From positions 1 to 34,658 of the IMG/VR virus record IMGVR_UViG_3300018080_000387: a stretch of 34,658 bases of DNA; one strand, given 5' to 3'. A program made the position numbers and the translations under genes. The stretch's first letter is position 1, and each line of letters begins with the position of its first letter. Under the pieces are notes generated by a model. It was not told the origin of the DNA. It did not search any database and saw only the letters and a program-made list of their open reading frames with translations. This stretch comes from a virus. Shown piece by piece: positions 1 to 7,761 of the stretch.

Positions 1-316
1 CCTCGCGTAAAAGCTCGTCCACGAAGGGTTTGATGATGTGGTGAACTGATGTGATGTCTTCCAGGTCGTTGTTGACCACCACTGCCACCGATACGAATGC
101 CTCCGCCTTGTGGAACTCGTGGTTGCTAGACATCGAACTGCTCACGGTAATGCGAGCCTTTCCGTCACCCACGTATGGGCCTAGATCTTCCATGAGATTC
201 TCCGGAATACCGTCACGACGCTCTTCGGTCGTGACGGTAAAGTCGTTGTCGTTATAGAAGGACCTTCGGCGCTGGACGAAGTCCATCGCCGTGTTGTCCA
301 CGTACACGTCTGTCAT
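1..316 (-). CDS. Unknown phage protein, C-terminus beyond window
   Basis: An open frame begins at ATG 316 and runs leftwards off the window, giving 105 codons so far and starting MTDVYVDNTAMDF. An AGGGG ribosome binding site lies 7 nt before the start. It is the last visible gene of the leftward operon, 12 nt after the 169-aa gene. The visible part is mixed alpha/beta-like with a hydrophobic strand (AFVSVAVVVNN) and no motif I recognise. The function is unknown. Its position downstream of uracil-DNA glycosylase and the helicase suggests a DNA-metabolism or accessory role, which is inference only. Confidence 0.75.
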   Translation of the reverse strand, partial: MTDVYVDNTAMDFVQRRRSFYNDNDFTVTTEERRDGIPENLMEDLGPYVGDGKARITVSSSMSSNHEFHKAEAFVSVAVVVNNDLEDITSVHHIIKPFVDELLRE

Positions 317-328
317 GTGGGACCCCTG

Positions 329-838
329 TTAGAAGAGGTTCCCGAACTTAGGGTCGGTGACGGCTGGCGTCATCTCCTGGCGATCTCTCCACGCTGTTTT
401 GAAGAGTTCAGCCTCTGCTGGGTGGGTGGCAAAGAAGTTTGTCGCCTGGTTGTCCAGCGAGATCTTCTTGACTGCTCCTGCTTTGATAAGCTCGGGCAGA
501 ACGCGCGCAGCTTTTTCATCCTCGCCGACGAGTCGAGTAACGGCTTCGTCATCATACCGAGCGGCTTTGAACTTACGCTGCAGCTTGAAGTCTCCGACCG
601 TCTCCTTTGATTGCTGAACCAGAGAATGCGCTTCTTTCACCTTCTCAGCGACCACGTCTTCTTGACGCATGATGCTCTGGAGTGCCTCAAAGGCATCGGG
701 GAACTCAGTCTTGAAACTCTCCCTCATTTCTTCCAGCACACTAAGCTCGCGCTCATACGCTGCGACGGCGTCCTTGGCCACGTCTACGGGGTTGAGTTCT
801 GTTTGTTGGGAAGGTTTTCGGATACGTCCGATAGGCAT
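329..838 (-). CDS. Unknown protein with predicted coiled coil (169 aa)
   Basis: The protein starts MPIGRIRKPSQQTE and has long charged helical stretches at about residues 20-95 (AYERELSVLEEMRESFK and following), which look like coiled coil. The C-terminal part is more mixed and ends in KFGNLF. The start at 838 is 3 nt from the end of the UDG gene, and an AGAGGA ribosome binding site lies inside the UDG 3' end, so the two are probably translationally coupled. I recognise no catalytic motif or family. One partial copy of the dispersed palindrome (GAACTCAGTCT, 701-711) lies inside it. A structural or scaffolding-type role is possible but not supported beyond the helical character. Confidence 0.8.
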   Translation of the reverse strand: MPIGRIRKPSQQTELNPVDVAKDAVAAYERELSVLEEMRESFKTEFPDAFEALQSIMRQEDVVAEKVKEAHSLVQQSKETVGDFKLQRKFKAARYDDEAVTRLVGEDEKAARVLPELIKAGAVKKISLDNQATNFFATHPAEAELFKTAWRDRQEMTPAVTDPKFGNLF

Positions 839-841
839 GTT

Positions 842-1597
842 TCACATCCTCTCAATGTGTTTTCGAATAACGTCATATTCGTCGTGTAGCTCAGCTACTC
901 TTGCGAGAATCACTCGCAGGTCTTCCAGGGTTTCATCTGCTAGTCCGCCTGGTTCGAACGATTGTGTCTTCTTGTTGTAGCTGTCGTTCCTCGCTATGTA
1001 CGCTGGGTGGTAGATGCCCACCACGTCGTAGTCCAGCGGGTAGACCAGCTTGTCATCTCCTTTCAGCGGAAGAACCCGGCCGGGTATCTCCACTCCGTTT
1101 GATTCCCCTTTGATTCGTGCTGATGGATGAGGGCTGGAGAATAGGACGCCATGCATCTTCTCGATGCTCCAGCTCTTTCCTCCGCACAAAGCATTGAGGG
1201 CATATTTTCCAATCGCCACAATGAGCAGTGGGTCGATGAGGTAAATGATCTCGTGCAGCCGCGGCAGGCATTCTGCCTTCTCAGCCCCGGCTGGGTCACG
1301 GTTCTTGGGAGGCCGACAAGCAACGACGTTGGTGATGAACACATCATCCCGGTCTTGCCCAAGTACCTCCCACATTCCCCACAAGATGTCGCCGGCCTGT
1401 CCAACGAAAGGGCGCCCCGTTTTGTCCTCGTTCTCTCCAGGCGCTTCGCCCACGAACAAGATGTCTGCATCAGGGTTGCCCTCTCCGAACACTACCGACC
1501 TTCGGGTCTCATGTAACCCGCACCTCTGACAACTTTCCCACTGGTCCTGGAGCTCTTGGAGCTTTTTCAGCTTCCACTCTGGTGACCAGGGCCCCAT
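842..1597 (-). CDS. Family 4 uracil-DNA glycosylase with Fe-S cluster site
   Basis: This is a DNA base-excision enzyme that removes uracil. The family 4 hallmarks are all visible: active-site motif GEAPGENE (residues 50-57), GRPFVGQAG just after it, NVVACRPPKNRDP near residue 90, and the HPAY motif at 197-200. Four cysteines, C23, C26, C94 and C110, match the spacing of the 4Fe-4S ligands known in family 4 enzymes. The length (251 aa) is a little above the usual ~200. I chose ATG 1597, which overlaps the previous gene's stop as TGATG; a TTG one codon upstream (1600) is the alternative. It lies in the leftward operon between a small unknown gene and a coiled-coil protein. Its role in the phage is probably removal of uracil from viral DNA before or during replication. 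Confidence 0.94.
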   Translation of the reverse strand: MGPWSPEWKLKKLQELQDQWESCQRCGLHETRRSVVFGEGNPDADILFVGEAPGENEDKTGRPFVGQAGDILWGMWEVLGQDRDDVFITNVVACRPPKNRDPAGAEKAECLPRLHEIIYLIDPLLIVAIGKYALNALCGGKSWSIEKMHGVLFSSPHPSARIKGESNGVEIPGRVLPLKGDDKLVYPLDYDVVGIYHPAYIARNDSYNKKTQSFEPGGLADETLEDLRVILARVAELHDEYDVIRKHIERM

Positions 1598-2013
1598 CAA
1601 TGACCCTCCGGCAGAGTGATGCCGGCGCGCATAGCGGCCGTCACCTTCTTCGCCTGCTCAAGGTTGCGAGCCGAGATCTCCACGAGCTGCTCCAGCTCTT
1701 CCTCGATCTCGGGGTTCTCCGACACGAAGTACCAAGCTGATGGTACAAGCCTTAGCTTGGGCATGGGCCCTGGTAACAAGTCCACCGGTACCAGCAAGTT
1801 GAACCTGCCCACCGACCGGATGTTTCCTCGAGGGTCTGTGTCGGTCTGAAGTTGGCTGGCCAGCAGCATGACCTCGTGAAGCTCAATAGGCTGCTTGTCT
1901 GCTACTTTCTTCTCCACGTAGGAGACTGAGTCCGTGACTCCTTTGGGAAGGTGCCCAAAATACTTCTCTCCGTGCTGCGCCGTTACGATCACAGCTCTCT
2001 TTTTGTCTTTCAT
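1597..2013 (-). CDS. Unknown operon protein (138 aa)
   Basis: It begins MKDKKRAVIVTAQHGEKYFG and overlaps the helicase stop by 4 nt (ATGA) and the UDG start by 1 nt, so it is embedded in one transcription unit. The N-terminal half looks beta-rich (residues 5-80, with RFNLLVPVDLLPG). The C-terminal half is a charged helix (EIEEELEQLVEISARNLEQA). No cysteine cluster, nucleotide-binding loop or known motif is visible. Lying between a helicase and a uracil-DNA glycosylase suggests it acts in DNA processing, but this is guilt by association only. Confidence 0.85.
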   Translation of the reverse strand: MKDKKRAVIVTAQHGEKYFGHLPKGVTDSVSYVEKKVADKQPIELHEVMLLASQLQTDTDPRGNIRSVGRFNLLVPVDLLPGPMPKLRLVPSAWYFVSENPEIEEELEQLVEISARNLEQAKKVTAAMRAGITLPEGH

Positions 2014-3425
2014 GTGGTCTCCACTTTTTCGTCCTTCATTTTGATTGGGTAACCAAGGTTCTTTAGATTCCTTCGAAGGCTACGCCCGCAGCCTTCGCAT
2101 ATTTTGAGCGCGCAATCTTCAAACACCCGCACTAGTGGCGGGAGCTTCCCTTCATACCGACGTTGAATCCTCCCCCACGCCTGCTGGCGATCGTTGGGAG
2201 AGGAGAACGGCGTGGTGCAGTAGAGGGTGTCAAGTTCTGGCTTGTTGAGTCCTTCACGCGCTAATTGGAAGGTACCGATAACGGGATTGGATTCGCGCAG
2301 AATCCTCATCCGGTCTCCCTGCGGGGTATCTCCTGTGATGACCCCTGGCTTGGCGCCGCGCGCCCTCAACGTCACGATCTCGTCCAGCCTCCGAACATGC
2401 TCCACGCTGTGGCTCAGGACTAGAACTGTTCGCCCTGCTTGCAAGTCGGAAGACAGAGTTTGGTAGATGAAGTTGTTTCTCCAGTCAAGGCCACCAAGGA
2501 ATGTTCGAACTCGAGGAAGGCTAATGTCGTTGTTAGCGTCGGATATGAGAGGCTTGTACCGAAGATCGAACTCCCATTTCATTCGGTGAAAAACTGTAGC
2601 TGGAATCAGTTGTTGCTCAAGGTTCCTATGAATCACGCCTCCCAAGTGGGACTGGTAGATTGACTCCAGTCCGTCGATGCGCGAGGCTGTTGCGGTCAAG
2701 GAGAACCGACGCCCGAAGAAAAGGTCGGCCGATCGAACGAATACAGGAGCGCTCATGTGGTGCCCCTCGTCATAGAAGACGAGGCCGAAATGGCGCCTGA
2801 ACTTCATCGACCATTTATTCCTTCTCTGTGAAAGCGTGTGGACCATCGCGAGGACGAGGGGATGCTGCCAATTGGCAGCGTCTCCTTGGATGGTTCCCAC
2901 GCTTTCTACGTCTAGGAACTTCGAGATCTCTTCCTTCCACTGCTCCAAGAGCGCCGTCGTGTTCACGATGATGATGGTCGGCACTTTCAATGTGGCCGCC
3001 ATTTTCATAGCCAACACAGTTTTCCCCTGACCACACGCCAGGTTGAGCGTCCCGCTGTGGTTGCCTATCAGGGCAGCGAAGGATTCTTCTTGAGCTTCGT
3101 CTCGAAGTACGATGTTGTCTCTGATGTTCACCTCATGGAACGCCTTCGGGCTCAGGTCGATGAACTCGAACCCGAAGGCTGACCTTTGGTTGGGGGGGAG
3201 GAACTCCCGGGGAACTATGATGTGGTGGCGGTTCTCTTCCCACAACCTCAGTTCCCCGGCGCGCACCCCGATGAGCTGGTCTAGCTCATCGTAGATCTCT
3301 TCCTCTCCATGCTGGAACGTGAGCGCAGTCATGACGGCCGCCAAGTTCACACCACCTTTGGGAAGCACCAGGTTGTTTGTGATGTACGCCTTGTGAGGGT
3401 CCATGCAGTAGAACTGGCGAGTCAT
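2010..3425 (-). CDS. SF2 DNA/RNA helicase (XPB/UvsW-like)
   Basis: This ATP-dependent helicase of superfamily 2 has Walker A ACGQGKT at residues 130-136, the motif II box DEGH at 219-222, motif III TAT at 244-246 within SLTATASR, and motif VI QAWGRIQRR near residue 420. A CEGCGR pair near the C-terminus may bind metal. The length of 471 aa fits UvsW/XPB-type phage helicases, which remodel forks and recombination intermediates. An upstream in-frame start (3473) exists. ATG 3425 is preferred because it has a perfect GGAGG site 5 nt upstream and makes an ATGA overlap with the XRE gene. It is followed with a 4-nt overlap by the 138-aa gene, so the operon is tightly coupled. Whether the substrate is a branch, an R-loop or an RNA cannot be told. 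Confidence 0.92.
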   Translation of the reverse strand: MTRQFYCMDPHKAYITNNLVLPKGGVNLAAVMTALTFQHGEEEIYDELDQLIGVRAGELRLWEENRHHIIVPREFLPPNQRSAFGFEFIDLSPKAFHEVNIRDNIVLRDEAQEESFAALIGNHSGTLNLACGQGKTVLAMKMAATLKVPTIIIVNTTALLEQWKEEISKFLDVESVGTIQGDAANWQHPLVLAMVHTLSQRRNKWSMKFRRHFGLVFYDEGHHMSAPVFVRSADLFFGRRFSLTATASRIDGLESIYQSHLGGVIHRNLEQQLIPATVFHRMKWEFDLRYKPLISDANNDISLPRVRTFLGGLDWRNNFIYQTLSSDLQAGRTVLVLSHSVEHVRRLDEIVTLRARGAKPGVITGDTPQGDRMRILRESNPVIGTFQLAREGLNKPELDTLYCTTPFSSPNDRQQAWGRIQRRYEGKLPPLVRVFEDCALKICEGCGRSLRRNLKNLGYPIKMKDEKVETT

Positions 3426-3841
3426 CTGTCCTCCAATGCTGAGCTGAGAATGAGCTCGATTCTTCTTCGGCAAACAGCCTGAGTGCGCGGGGTCATGTTT
3501 ATCCCCATCCTCTTCAGCTCGAACCGTATCTCTGTGGCAATTCTGTCCGATATGCCCGCTGTGTTCGGCAGTGGAATCTCAGAGATATTGATACCCACTC
3601 TGGCAAGCTGCGCCTTGACCCAGGCTTTCCTGATTTTTCCTATCGTCTCTTGGTCGAAGGTGCTGAGCCGAAGGATTCTATCCAGCTCTTTTTTCTGCGG
3701 TATCCTATTTCCATTCTCGTAGGCACTCAGGGTACCGGGATTGAGTTCAGTCACCCTGCAGAACTCTAACTTCTCATAGCGTTGGGAGGCTTTGCGCGCT
3801 TCACGCAGAGCCTCTCCAAACCCTCGGTCGGGTAGCGGCAT
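3422..3841 (-). CDS. XRE/Cro-type helix-turn-helix protein
   Basis: The N-terminal ~65 residues carry a Cro/C1-type HTH: FGEALREARKAS as the first helix, then TELNPGTLSAYENGNR, in which the recognition helix and the conserved AYENG turn are plain, followed by IPQKKELDRIL. The remaining ~75 residues form a separate helical domain ending RRRIELILSSALEDR. It is the second gene of the leftward operon, overlapping the helicase start by 4 nt and directly following the Cys-rich gene. A regulator placed early in a replication/repair operon is a candidate phage transcription switch. One exact copy of the dispersed palindrome lies 129 nt upstream of its start, and a one-mismatch copy (3738-3748) lies within it. 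Binding is inferred, not shown. Confidence 0.85.
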   Translation of the reverse strand: MPLPDRGFGEALREARKASQRYEKLEFCRVTELNPGTLSAYENGNRIPQKKELDRILRLSTFDQETIGKIRKAWVKAQLARVGINISEIPLPNTAGISDRIATEIRFELKRMGINMTPRTQAVCRRRIELILSSALEDR

Positions 3842-4291
3842 TTAGTCTGGCCTCCTTCGTCTGAAGAATCCGAGTAGCATCTCCAGCATCCCTTCGACAG
3901 CTCCCCACAGTGCGTGCAACCCCATCTGTTGGACGAATGACATGTCTGGATCCAATTCCATTGGAGCTTGGACTGAGTTCTGAGGAGACAGCAGGTCGCC
4001 CCCGGGCCTCCGTATACTATTTTGAGCCGTTCTACTCACAGACGTTCGCGTAGGCACGTACCCAGGCGGTTGGTATCTCCCCTCCTCTTGCTCCTTTCTG
4101 TGTGTTAGAACCTTGCATGAGTGAGAGTGAATACAACCTTTGCATGTGGGATCATGGCTTTCGTATCGATGACCAAAGCAGCAGTCACCGCCTTTGCGAT
4201 AGTGGGCGGGGCAGTAATCACAGTTTCGATTGCGGTGACCATCGAAACATTCTTGAACCATCTGCTCCACGTCCACTTGATTGATGGGCAT
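3842..4291 (-). CDS. Cysteine-rich zinc-binding-like protein (149 aa)
   Basis: The first ~65 residues hold about ten cysteines plus several histidines, in pairs such as CDYC, GDCCFGH, CKGC and HSHSC. This pattern suggests one or two zinc-binding modules. After a polar, Pro/Ser-rich linker the C-terminus is hydrophobic and then basic (MLEMLLGFFRRRRPD), perhaps a membrane-associated or amphipathic helix. ATG 4291 has a GGAGG site 8 nt upstream. It is the first gene of the leftward operon and faces the divergent late gene at 4343. I recognise no family. The mix of a Cys cluster and a basic hydrophobic tail is compatible with a host-interaction or regulatory role, but nothing specific can be claimed. 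Confidence 0.8.
   Translation of the reverse strand: MPINQVDVEQMVQECFDGHRNRNCDYCPAHYRKGGDCCFGHRYESHDPTCKGCIHSHSCKVLTHRKEQEEGRYQPPGYVPTRTSVSRTAQNSIRRPGGDLLSPQNSVQAPMELDPDMSFVQQMGLHALWGAVEGMLEMLLGFFRRRRPD
3970..3980. repeat. Dispersed palindrome copy GGACTGAGTTC
   Basis: This is an exact match to GRACTSAGTYC inside the Cys-rich gene. On the coding (minus) strand it reads as part of Q-N-S-V-Q codons. It lies 129 nt upstream of the XRE gene start, the best-placed copy for autoregulation. Confidence 0.7.
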
Positions 4292-4342
4292 TGAAAAACC
4301 TCCGAGGTATGTTTGGGGTCTATGTACAGAGGACTTGTACCG
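4292..4342. promoter_or_regulatory. Short divergent intergenic region
   Basis: Only 51 nt separate the leftward operon (ATG 4291) from the rightward virion operon (chosen ATG 4343). It holds the GGAGG site of the leftward gene and an AGAGGA site at 4328-4333 for the rightward gene. No convincing sigma-70 -35/-10 pair is visible, so promoters may overlap the coding sequences or belong to the phage polymerase. A CTTGTACC block (4334-4341) also occurs at the other divergent junction near 25984. Confidence 0.35.
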
Positions 4343-6157
4343 ATGAATCGCCCAGAATTTCGCCTTGACCCATGCGCACTTAGGTCATTACGTTCGAAAA
4401 CAGGGGCCGTAGCGAGTTCCTCTTCAGGTACTCCACTTCAGGGTAATTATCTGGTACCAGCAAATTCAGGTGCTGTTCTCGGGGGCGCCGCTGGAGGTTA
4501 CACTACCAGGAAGGACCCGTTCTCAGCTCTCAAGAGCAAGGAGTCTTCAATGACGGGATACAAATACGCGGGCGTAACGTTGGATTGGTACGATGACCGC
4601 GGCGAGACGTTGAAGTCCAAATTCCCCACGCTTGATCATCTCCCAGACGTTATCAAGGAAGCGGGCATCCGGCCGAAGGATCAGTTGGCCAATGAGGAGT
4701 TCGCCCTGGTGATGGTCGACGAGGGTCATGTCTACAGAAAGTATGCTTGTGCTGACGCCGGCACCACGGCGATGTCCACCATTTATTTCATGGAGCATGG
4801 GGACAAGCTTCCTGAAGCGGCGCAGAAGCTAGCAGCCACCAACATCACGGCCTCTTGCTTGCAGCATGGTATGATGCCGCCGGCGGCTATCATCAAGCTC
4901 GCCAACGGGGACGAGGAGATGGACGAGGGCTCGCCTCCGACCATGGAGCAGAGGGCAAAGATCAGGCAGTTTGTGAAGAGCAATCCTCATCTCAGCGACG
5001 ACGAATTCCATGCGTTCTCAGAGCGCCTTGGAGTGAACCCTCACTTTGCAGAGGCTGAGGTTTACAGTATGGCTCATGAGCTCTCCAAGAAGGCCGCCGC
5101 CGACATGATTCCCGGAGGCAAGGCCGACAAAAAGTCTTCGTCCGATTTTTCACCGAAGCAAATGGCGATGGGTCAGAAGGTGGAGATGGAACACACGAAT
5201 GACCCAGCCAAGGCCAGGGAGATTGCGCGCGACCACCTCGAAGAGTTTGGGGACTACTACACTCGCCTCGACAAGATGGAGTCCGAAGCGGAGAAGGCCA
5301 AGGAGGGTGCCGCTCAGTGCCCCGGCGGGAAGATTCGTTCTAAAGGGAAGGGTCGAGGCGCTGGAAGGGGGAAAAAGAAGGGCCCTATTGGGGTTCCCAT
5401 TCTCGACAAAAAGGCAGGAATCGTGGACATCACAGGGATGAATCCCAACCCGAAGGTCAAGGTGGCAGCCCCGCAATCTGACAGAGATTACGCGGTCATC
5501 ACTCAGGATGGTCGTCGGATGTACCCCATCCACACTTGGGGCATGGTGAAGAAGGCGGAAGCCTACTTCCACGATGAGCAAAAGAGAATGCACCCCGAAG
5601 TACGCAGGCAGTTTGCCGTCAAGCTCGCTCAGAAATCCTACGCTATGGGGTACCCTTTGAGCCCGGACATTGCTGAGCTCGGAGCCAACGACTACCACAA
5701 CCCCGGGCACATGCGAGCGGCTATTGAGATGCGTAAAATCTCCTGCGCCCCGGACAGCGACGCTCGGAAAGACTATGACGACCTGTTCGAGAAGCGGGCC
5801 GAGATTCACCCCGAGGTCTACGCTGAAGTCATGAGGCAGATTGACGTTCGTGAGGGGTTGGACCGGGGCTGGGATCATTTGGTGCTGGATCCGTGGACCT
5901 CCACCTTTGGCACGAAAACAGCATCGGTGGTTTGGGAGAATGAGTCTGGAGATCGGGTGACGGATGACGAGCTCATCAACCTAGCAAACAACCATCTTGA
6001 TGTGGTCACTGAGGACTTCACGGAGGGGATGGCAAAGGAGTTCAAGAAGGACCCAGTGGCTATCTTCAATTCGATGCCTGACCCACAAAAGAAGCTGCTT
6101 GCTCGTATGGCTGCCGACTCCGCTAGTTCGGGAGAAGCAGAGCACCGGACGGCGTAG
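4343..6157 (+). CDS. Probable virion protein with DUF5661-like segment
   Basis: The protein has 604 aa from ATG 4343, supported by an AGAGGA site 9 nt upstream; ATG 4322 and TTG 4313 are alternatives. A segment at about residues 266-314, containing KVEMEHTNDPAKAREIARDH, resembles the DUF5661 family found in many phages (established resemblance, function unknown). It is followed by a very basic Gly/Lys/Arg linker (GKGRGAGRGKKKG, near residue 340) that could bind DNA. Several hydrophobic-x-Lys-x-Ala sites are present (LSKKA, LDKKA, MVKKA, FEKRA), as in the other late proteins here. It is first in the operon that ends with the portal gene, so a head or internal virion protein is likely. The specific role is unknown. 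Confidence 0.75.
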   Translation: MNRPEFRLDPCALRSLRSKTGAVASSSSGTPLQGNYLVPANSGAVLGGAAGGYTTRKDPFSALKSKESSMTGYKYAGVTLDWYDDRGETLKSKFPTLDHLPDVIKEAGIRPKDQLANEEFALVMVDEGHVYRKYACADAGTTAMSTIYFMEHGDKLPEAAQKLAATNITASCLQHGMMPPAAIIKLANGDEEMDEGSPPTMEQRAKIRQFVKSNPHLSDDEFHAFSERLGVNPHFAEAEVYSMAHELSKKAAADMIPGGKADKKSSSDFSPKQMAMGQKVEMEHTNDPAKAREIARDHLEEFGDYYTRLDKMESEAEKAKEGAAQCPGGKIRSKGKGRGAGRGKKKGPIGVPILDKKAGIVDITGMNPNPKVKVAAPQSDRDYAVITQDGRRMYPIHTWGMVKKAEAYFHDEQKRMHPEVRRQFAVKLAQKSYAMGYPLSPDIAELGANDYHNPGHMRAAIEMRKISCAPDSDARKDYDDLFEKRAEIHPEVYAEVMRQIDVREGLDRGWDHLVLDPWTSTFGTKTASVVWENESGDRVTDDELINLANNHLDVVTEDFTEGMAKEFKKDPVAIFNSMPDPQKKLLARMAADSASSGEAEHRTA

Positions 6158-7030
6158 ATGGCTACTGGGGTGGAGAAGTGGGGGCTGGACCCCCACAGTC
6201 TGCCGGCCGCCGTGGCGGCTTCGCGGGAGCCGATCATGCGACTGTTCAGCTACCACGATGCCCACCCAATAGCGTTGGTCATGGCTCTGATGGAGAAGTT
6301 CGACGTCGAGTGGATAGAATGGGAGGGAGACACTCTCAAGAATGAGATAGTCCAGACGTTCAACGCTTCATCCGTCAGCGAACATAACTGGCAGAAGATT
6401 CAGGCTGCTCGCACACTCATGCGATCGGTTGGTTTTTGGAACGAGTGGCACATATTTGAGAAGATAACTCAGGCTCTCAATAACAACGTTCCCAGATTCG
6501 ATATCACTCAGCGCTGCTCTCTCCCGCAGCTCATGGCTGGGGTCGACATCGCCAATCAGATCCGAAAGGAGCCCTTTGAGGATGAAGTCCAAAGGTATGT
6601 TGCGGCATGCGCACTCGACGCGGGGGTTACGTACCTCCCGCCCCCTCTTGATTTCGCGCAAGTTCCTCTCTCATCTCCGATGTATCGTTGCAAGACGTGC
6701 GGGAACATCGACACGGATGACCTCGATGGAAGATGTGATTTCTGCAGCGGAAGGTTCCAAAGCGAGCACCCCCTGAGCTTCAAGCCAAATCCCAAGCTCC
6801 CCAAGGATGCTGGGACCAATGTTGAGAAGTTCTTGGAGCGGGACCCGGGGCCGGTGCAGAAGAGATTTGATCAGTTGAAGTTGAAGGATCGACAGGAACT
6901 TGACCTGGACGACGAGTCATCAGCAGATGTCCAAGCGTCCAAGCTCATGGTAGCTTACGACTACATGATGCTCAGGAAAAAGCAGCTTGTGGACCAGCTG
7001 GAGGAGTTGAAGACGTGGGTGACCCATTGA
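6158..7030 (+). CDS. Virion-operon protein with zinc ribbon (290 aa)
   Basis: It starts at the ATG that directly follows the previous stop (TAGATG). The first ~190 residues are helical with many Trp and aromatic residues (FDVEWIEWEGD, SVGFWNEWHIFEKI). A clear zinc ribbon follows, CKTCG then CDFC 15 residues later (about residues 178-197), and then a charged helical tail ending LEELKTWVTH. It lies between the DUF5661-like protein and the gene before the portal, so it is probably a head-assembly or morphogenesis protein. I do not recognise a named family. The 3' end overlaps the next gene by 16 nt. Confidence 0.8.
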   Translation: MATGVEKWGLDPHSLPAAVAASREPIMRLFSYHDAHPIALVMALMEKFDVEWIEWEGDTLKNEIVQTFNASSVSEHNWQKIQAARTLMRSVGFWNEWHIFEKITQALNNNVPRFDITQRCSLPQLMAGVDIANQIRKEPFEDEVQRYVAACALDAGVTYLPPPLDFAQVPLSSPMYRCKTCGNIDTDDLDGRCDFCSGRFQSEHPLSFKPNPKLPKDAGTNVEKFLERDPGPVQKRFDQLKLKDRQELDLDDESSADVQASKLMVAYDYMMLRKKQLVDQLEELKTWVTH

Positions 7031-7761
7031 ATCAGGTCAAAGCTGAGGCCTTCTTCGACGAGCTTGAGAAGGTAGCGATAGCCTCCTTCTTAGCGAGAGC
7101 AGGTAGGGGTTTGCAGAAGAACCTTCTCGGAGCTGCTGAGCGAATAATCCACCCGGTGAGAGGGATCAAGGCGGGGTGGAGAGAACTTACCCCTGCTTTG
7201 AAGATGAAGAGTATGGCTCCTGCTGAGCGCGCAGCCCACCTTAAAGGTGGTTGGTTAGGGAAACCTGGCGAGCATTTGAAGGGGGCTTTAGGGACCTCTC
7301 GACAAGACCTTCTTCAGACCATGCGCGGCACCACGGCAGAAGCTGCAAAGAAAGGTAGGCTCCGGGCTACGGCTGAGGAGCTTTCCCGTCGGGGATGGAC
7401 CGGGCAAGGGGCCCGCACCAAATACCTTCCTGTTGGTGATAAAGGACAGATCGCTTTGATGACCGCTCCTGCTGCCCCGGAAGTGGTCAAAGCTATGAGG
7501 AAGGAACCGACTGCCACTGGAGAAGGGGCTGGAGCTGAGTCCGGACTCGGAGAGCTCGGCGGGCTCGCCGGGTGGGTAGCCGGCAGCGGCCTGGGCCTCC
7601 CCGGCATGGCTATGTGGTACGGAGGTCAGAAGGCAGGGGAGTATGCTGGCCGTGCCATAGACAGGTTAAGGGGCGGCGCTTCTTTGGGCACCGCTCTTGC
7701 GGCCCCGTCAAGACGGGAAGCCATCCAGCAGCTTTCTAACATCCGAAGGTTTCACGGGTAA
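7015..7761 (+). CDS. Unknown late protein, Gly/Ala-rich C-terminus (248 aa)
   Basis: The preferred start is GTG 7015, because a strong GGAGGAG site lies 8 nt upstream inside the preceding gene; TTG 7027, which would make a TTGA overlap with the previous stop, is the alternative. The N-terminus carries AFFDELEKVA, the clearest example of the hydrophobic-x-Lys-x-Ala motif in this window. The middle is basic and helical. Residues ~170-235 are Gly/Ala-rich and hydrophobic (GGLAGWVAGSGLGLPGMAMW), consistent with a membrane-active or pore-like segment. It sits directly before the portal gene with a 1-nt overlap (TAATG). The function is unknown; an internal or ejected virion protein is one possibility. 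Confidence 0.75.
   Translation: MGDPLNQVKAEAFFDELEKVAIASFLARAGRGLQKNLLGAAERIIHPVRGIKAGWRELTPALKMKSMAPAERAAHLKGGWLGKPGEHLKGALGTSRQDLLQTMRGTTAEAAKKGRLRATAEELSRRGWTGQGARTKYLPVGDKGQIALMTAPAAPEVVKAMRKEPTATGEGAGAESGLGELGGLAGWVAGSGLGLPGMAMWYGGQKAGEYAGRAIDRLRGGASLGTALAAPSRREAIQQLSNIRRFHG

Noticed and set aside
945-965. tRNA T-loop-like GGTTCGAACG
   Set aside because: It lies within the uracil-DNA glycosylase gene and no acceptor stem or anticodon arm can be formed around it.
3426-3473. Upstream start of the helicase at 3473
   Set aside because: ATG 3425 has an ideal GGAGG and an ATGA overlap; the extra 16 residues are polar and would overlap the HTH gene in another frame.
5150-5878. 242-aa minus-strand frame opposite the first virion gene
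   Set aside because: Its composition is typical of an antisense frame, it has no ribosome site, and it lies fully within a better-supported gene.
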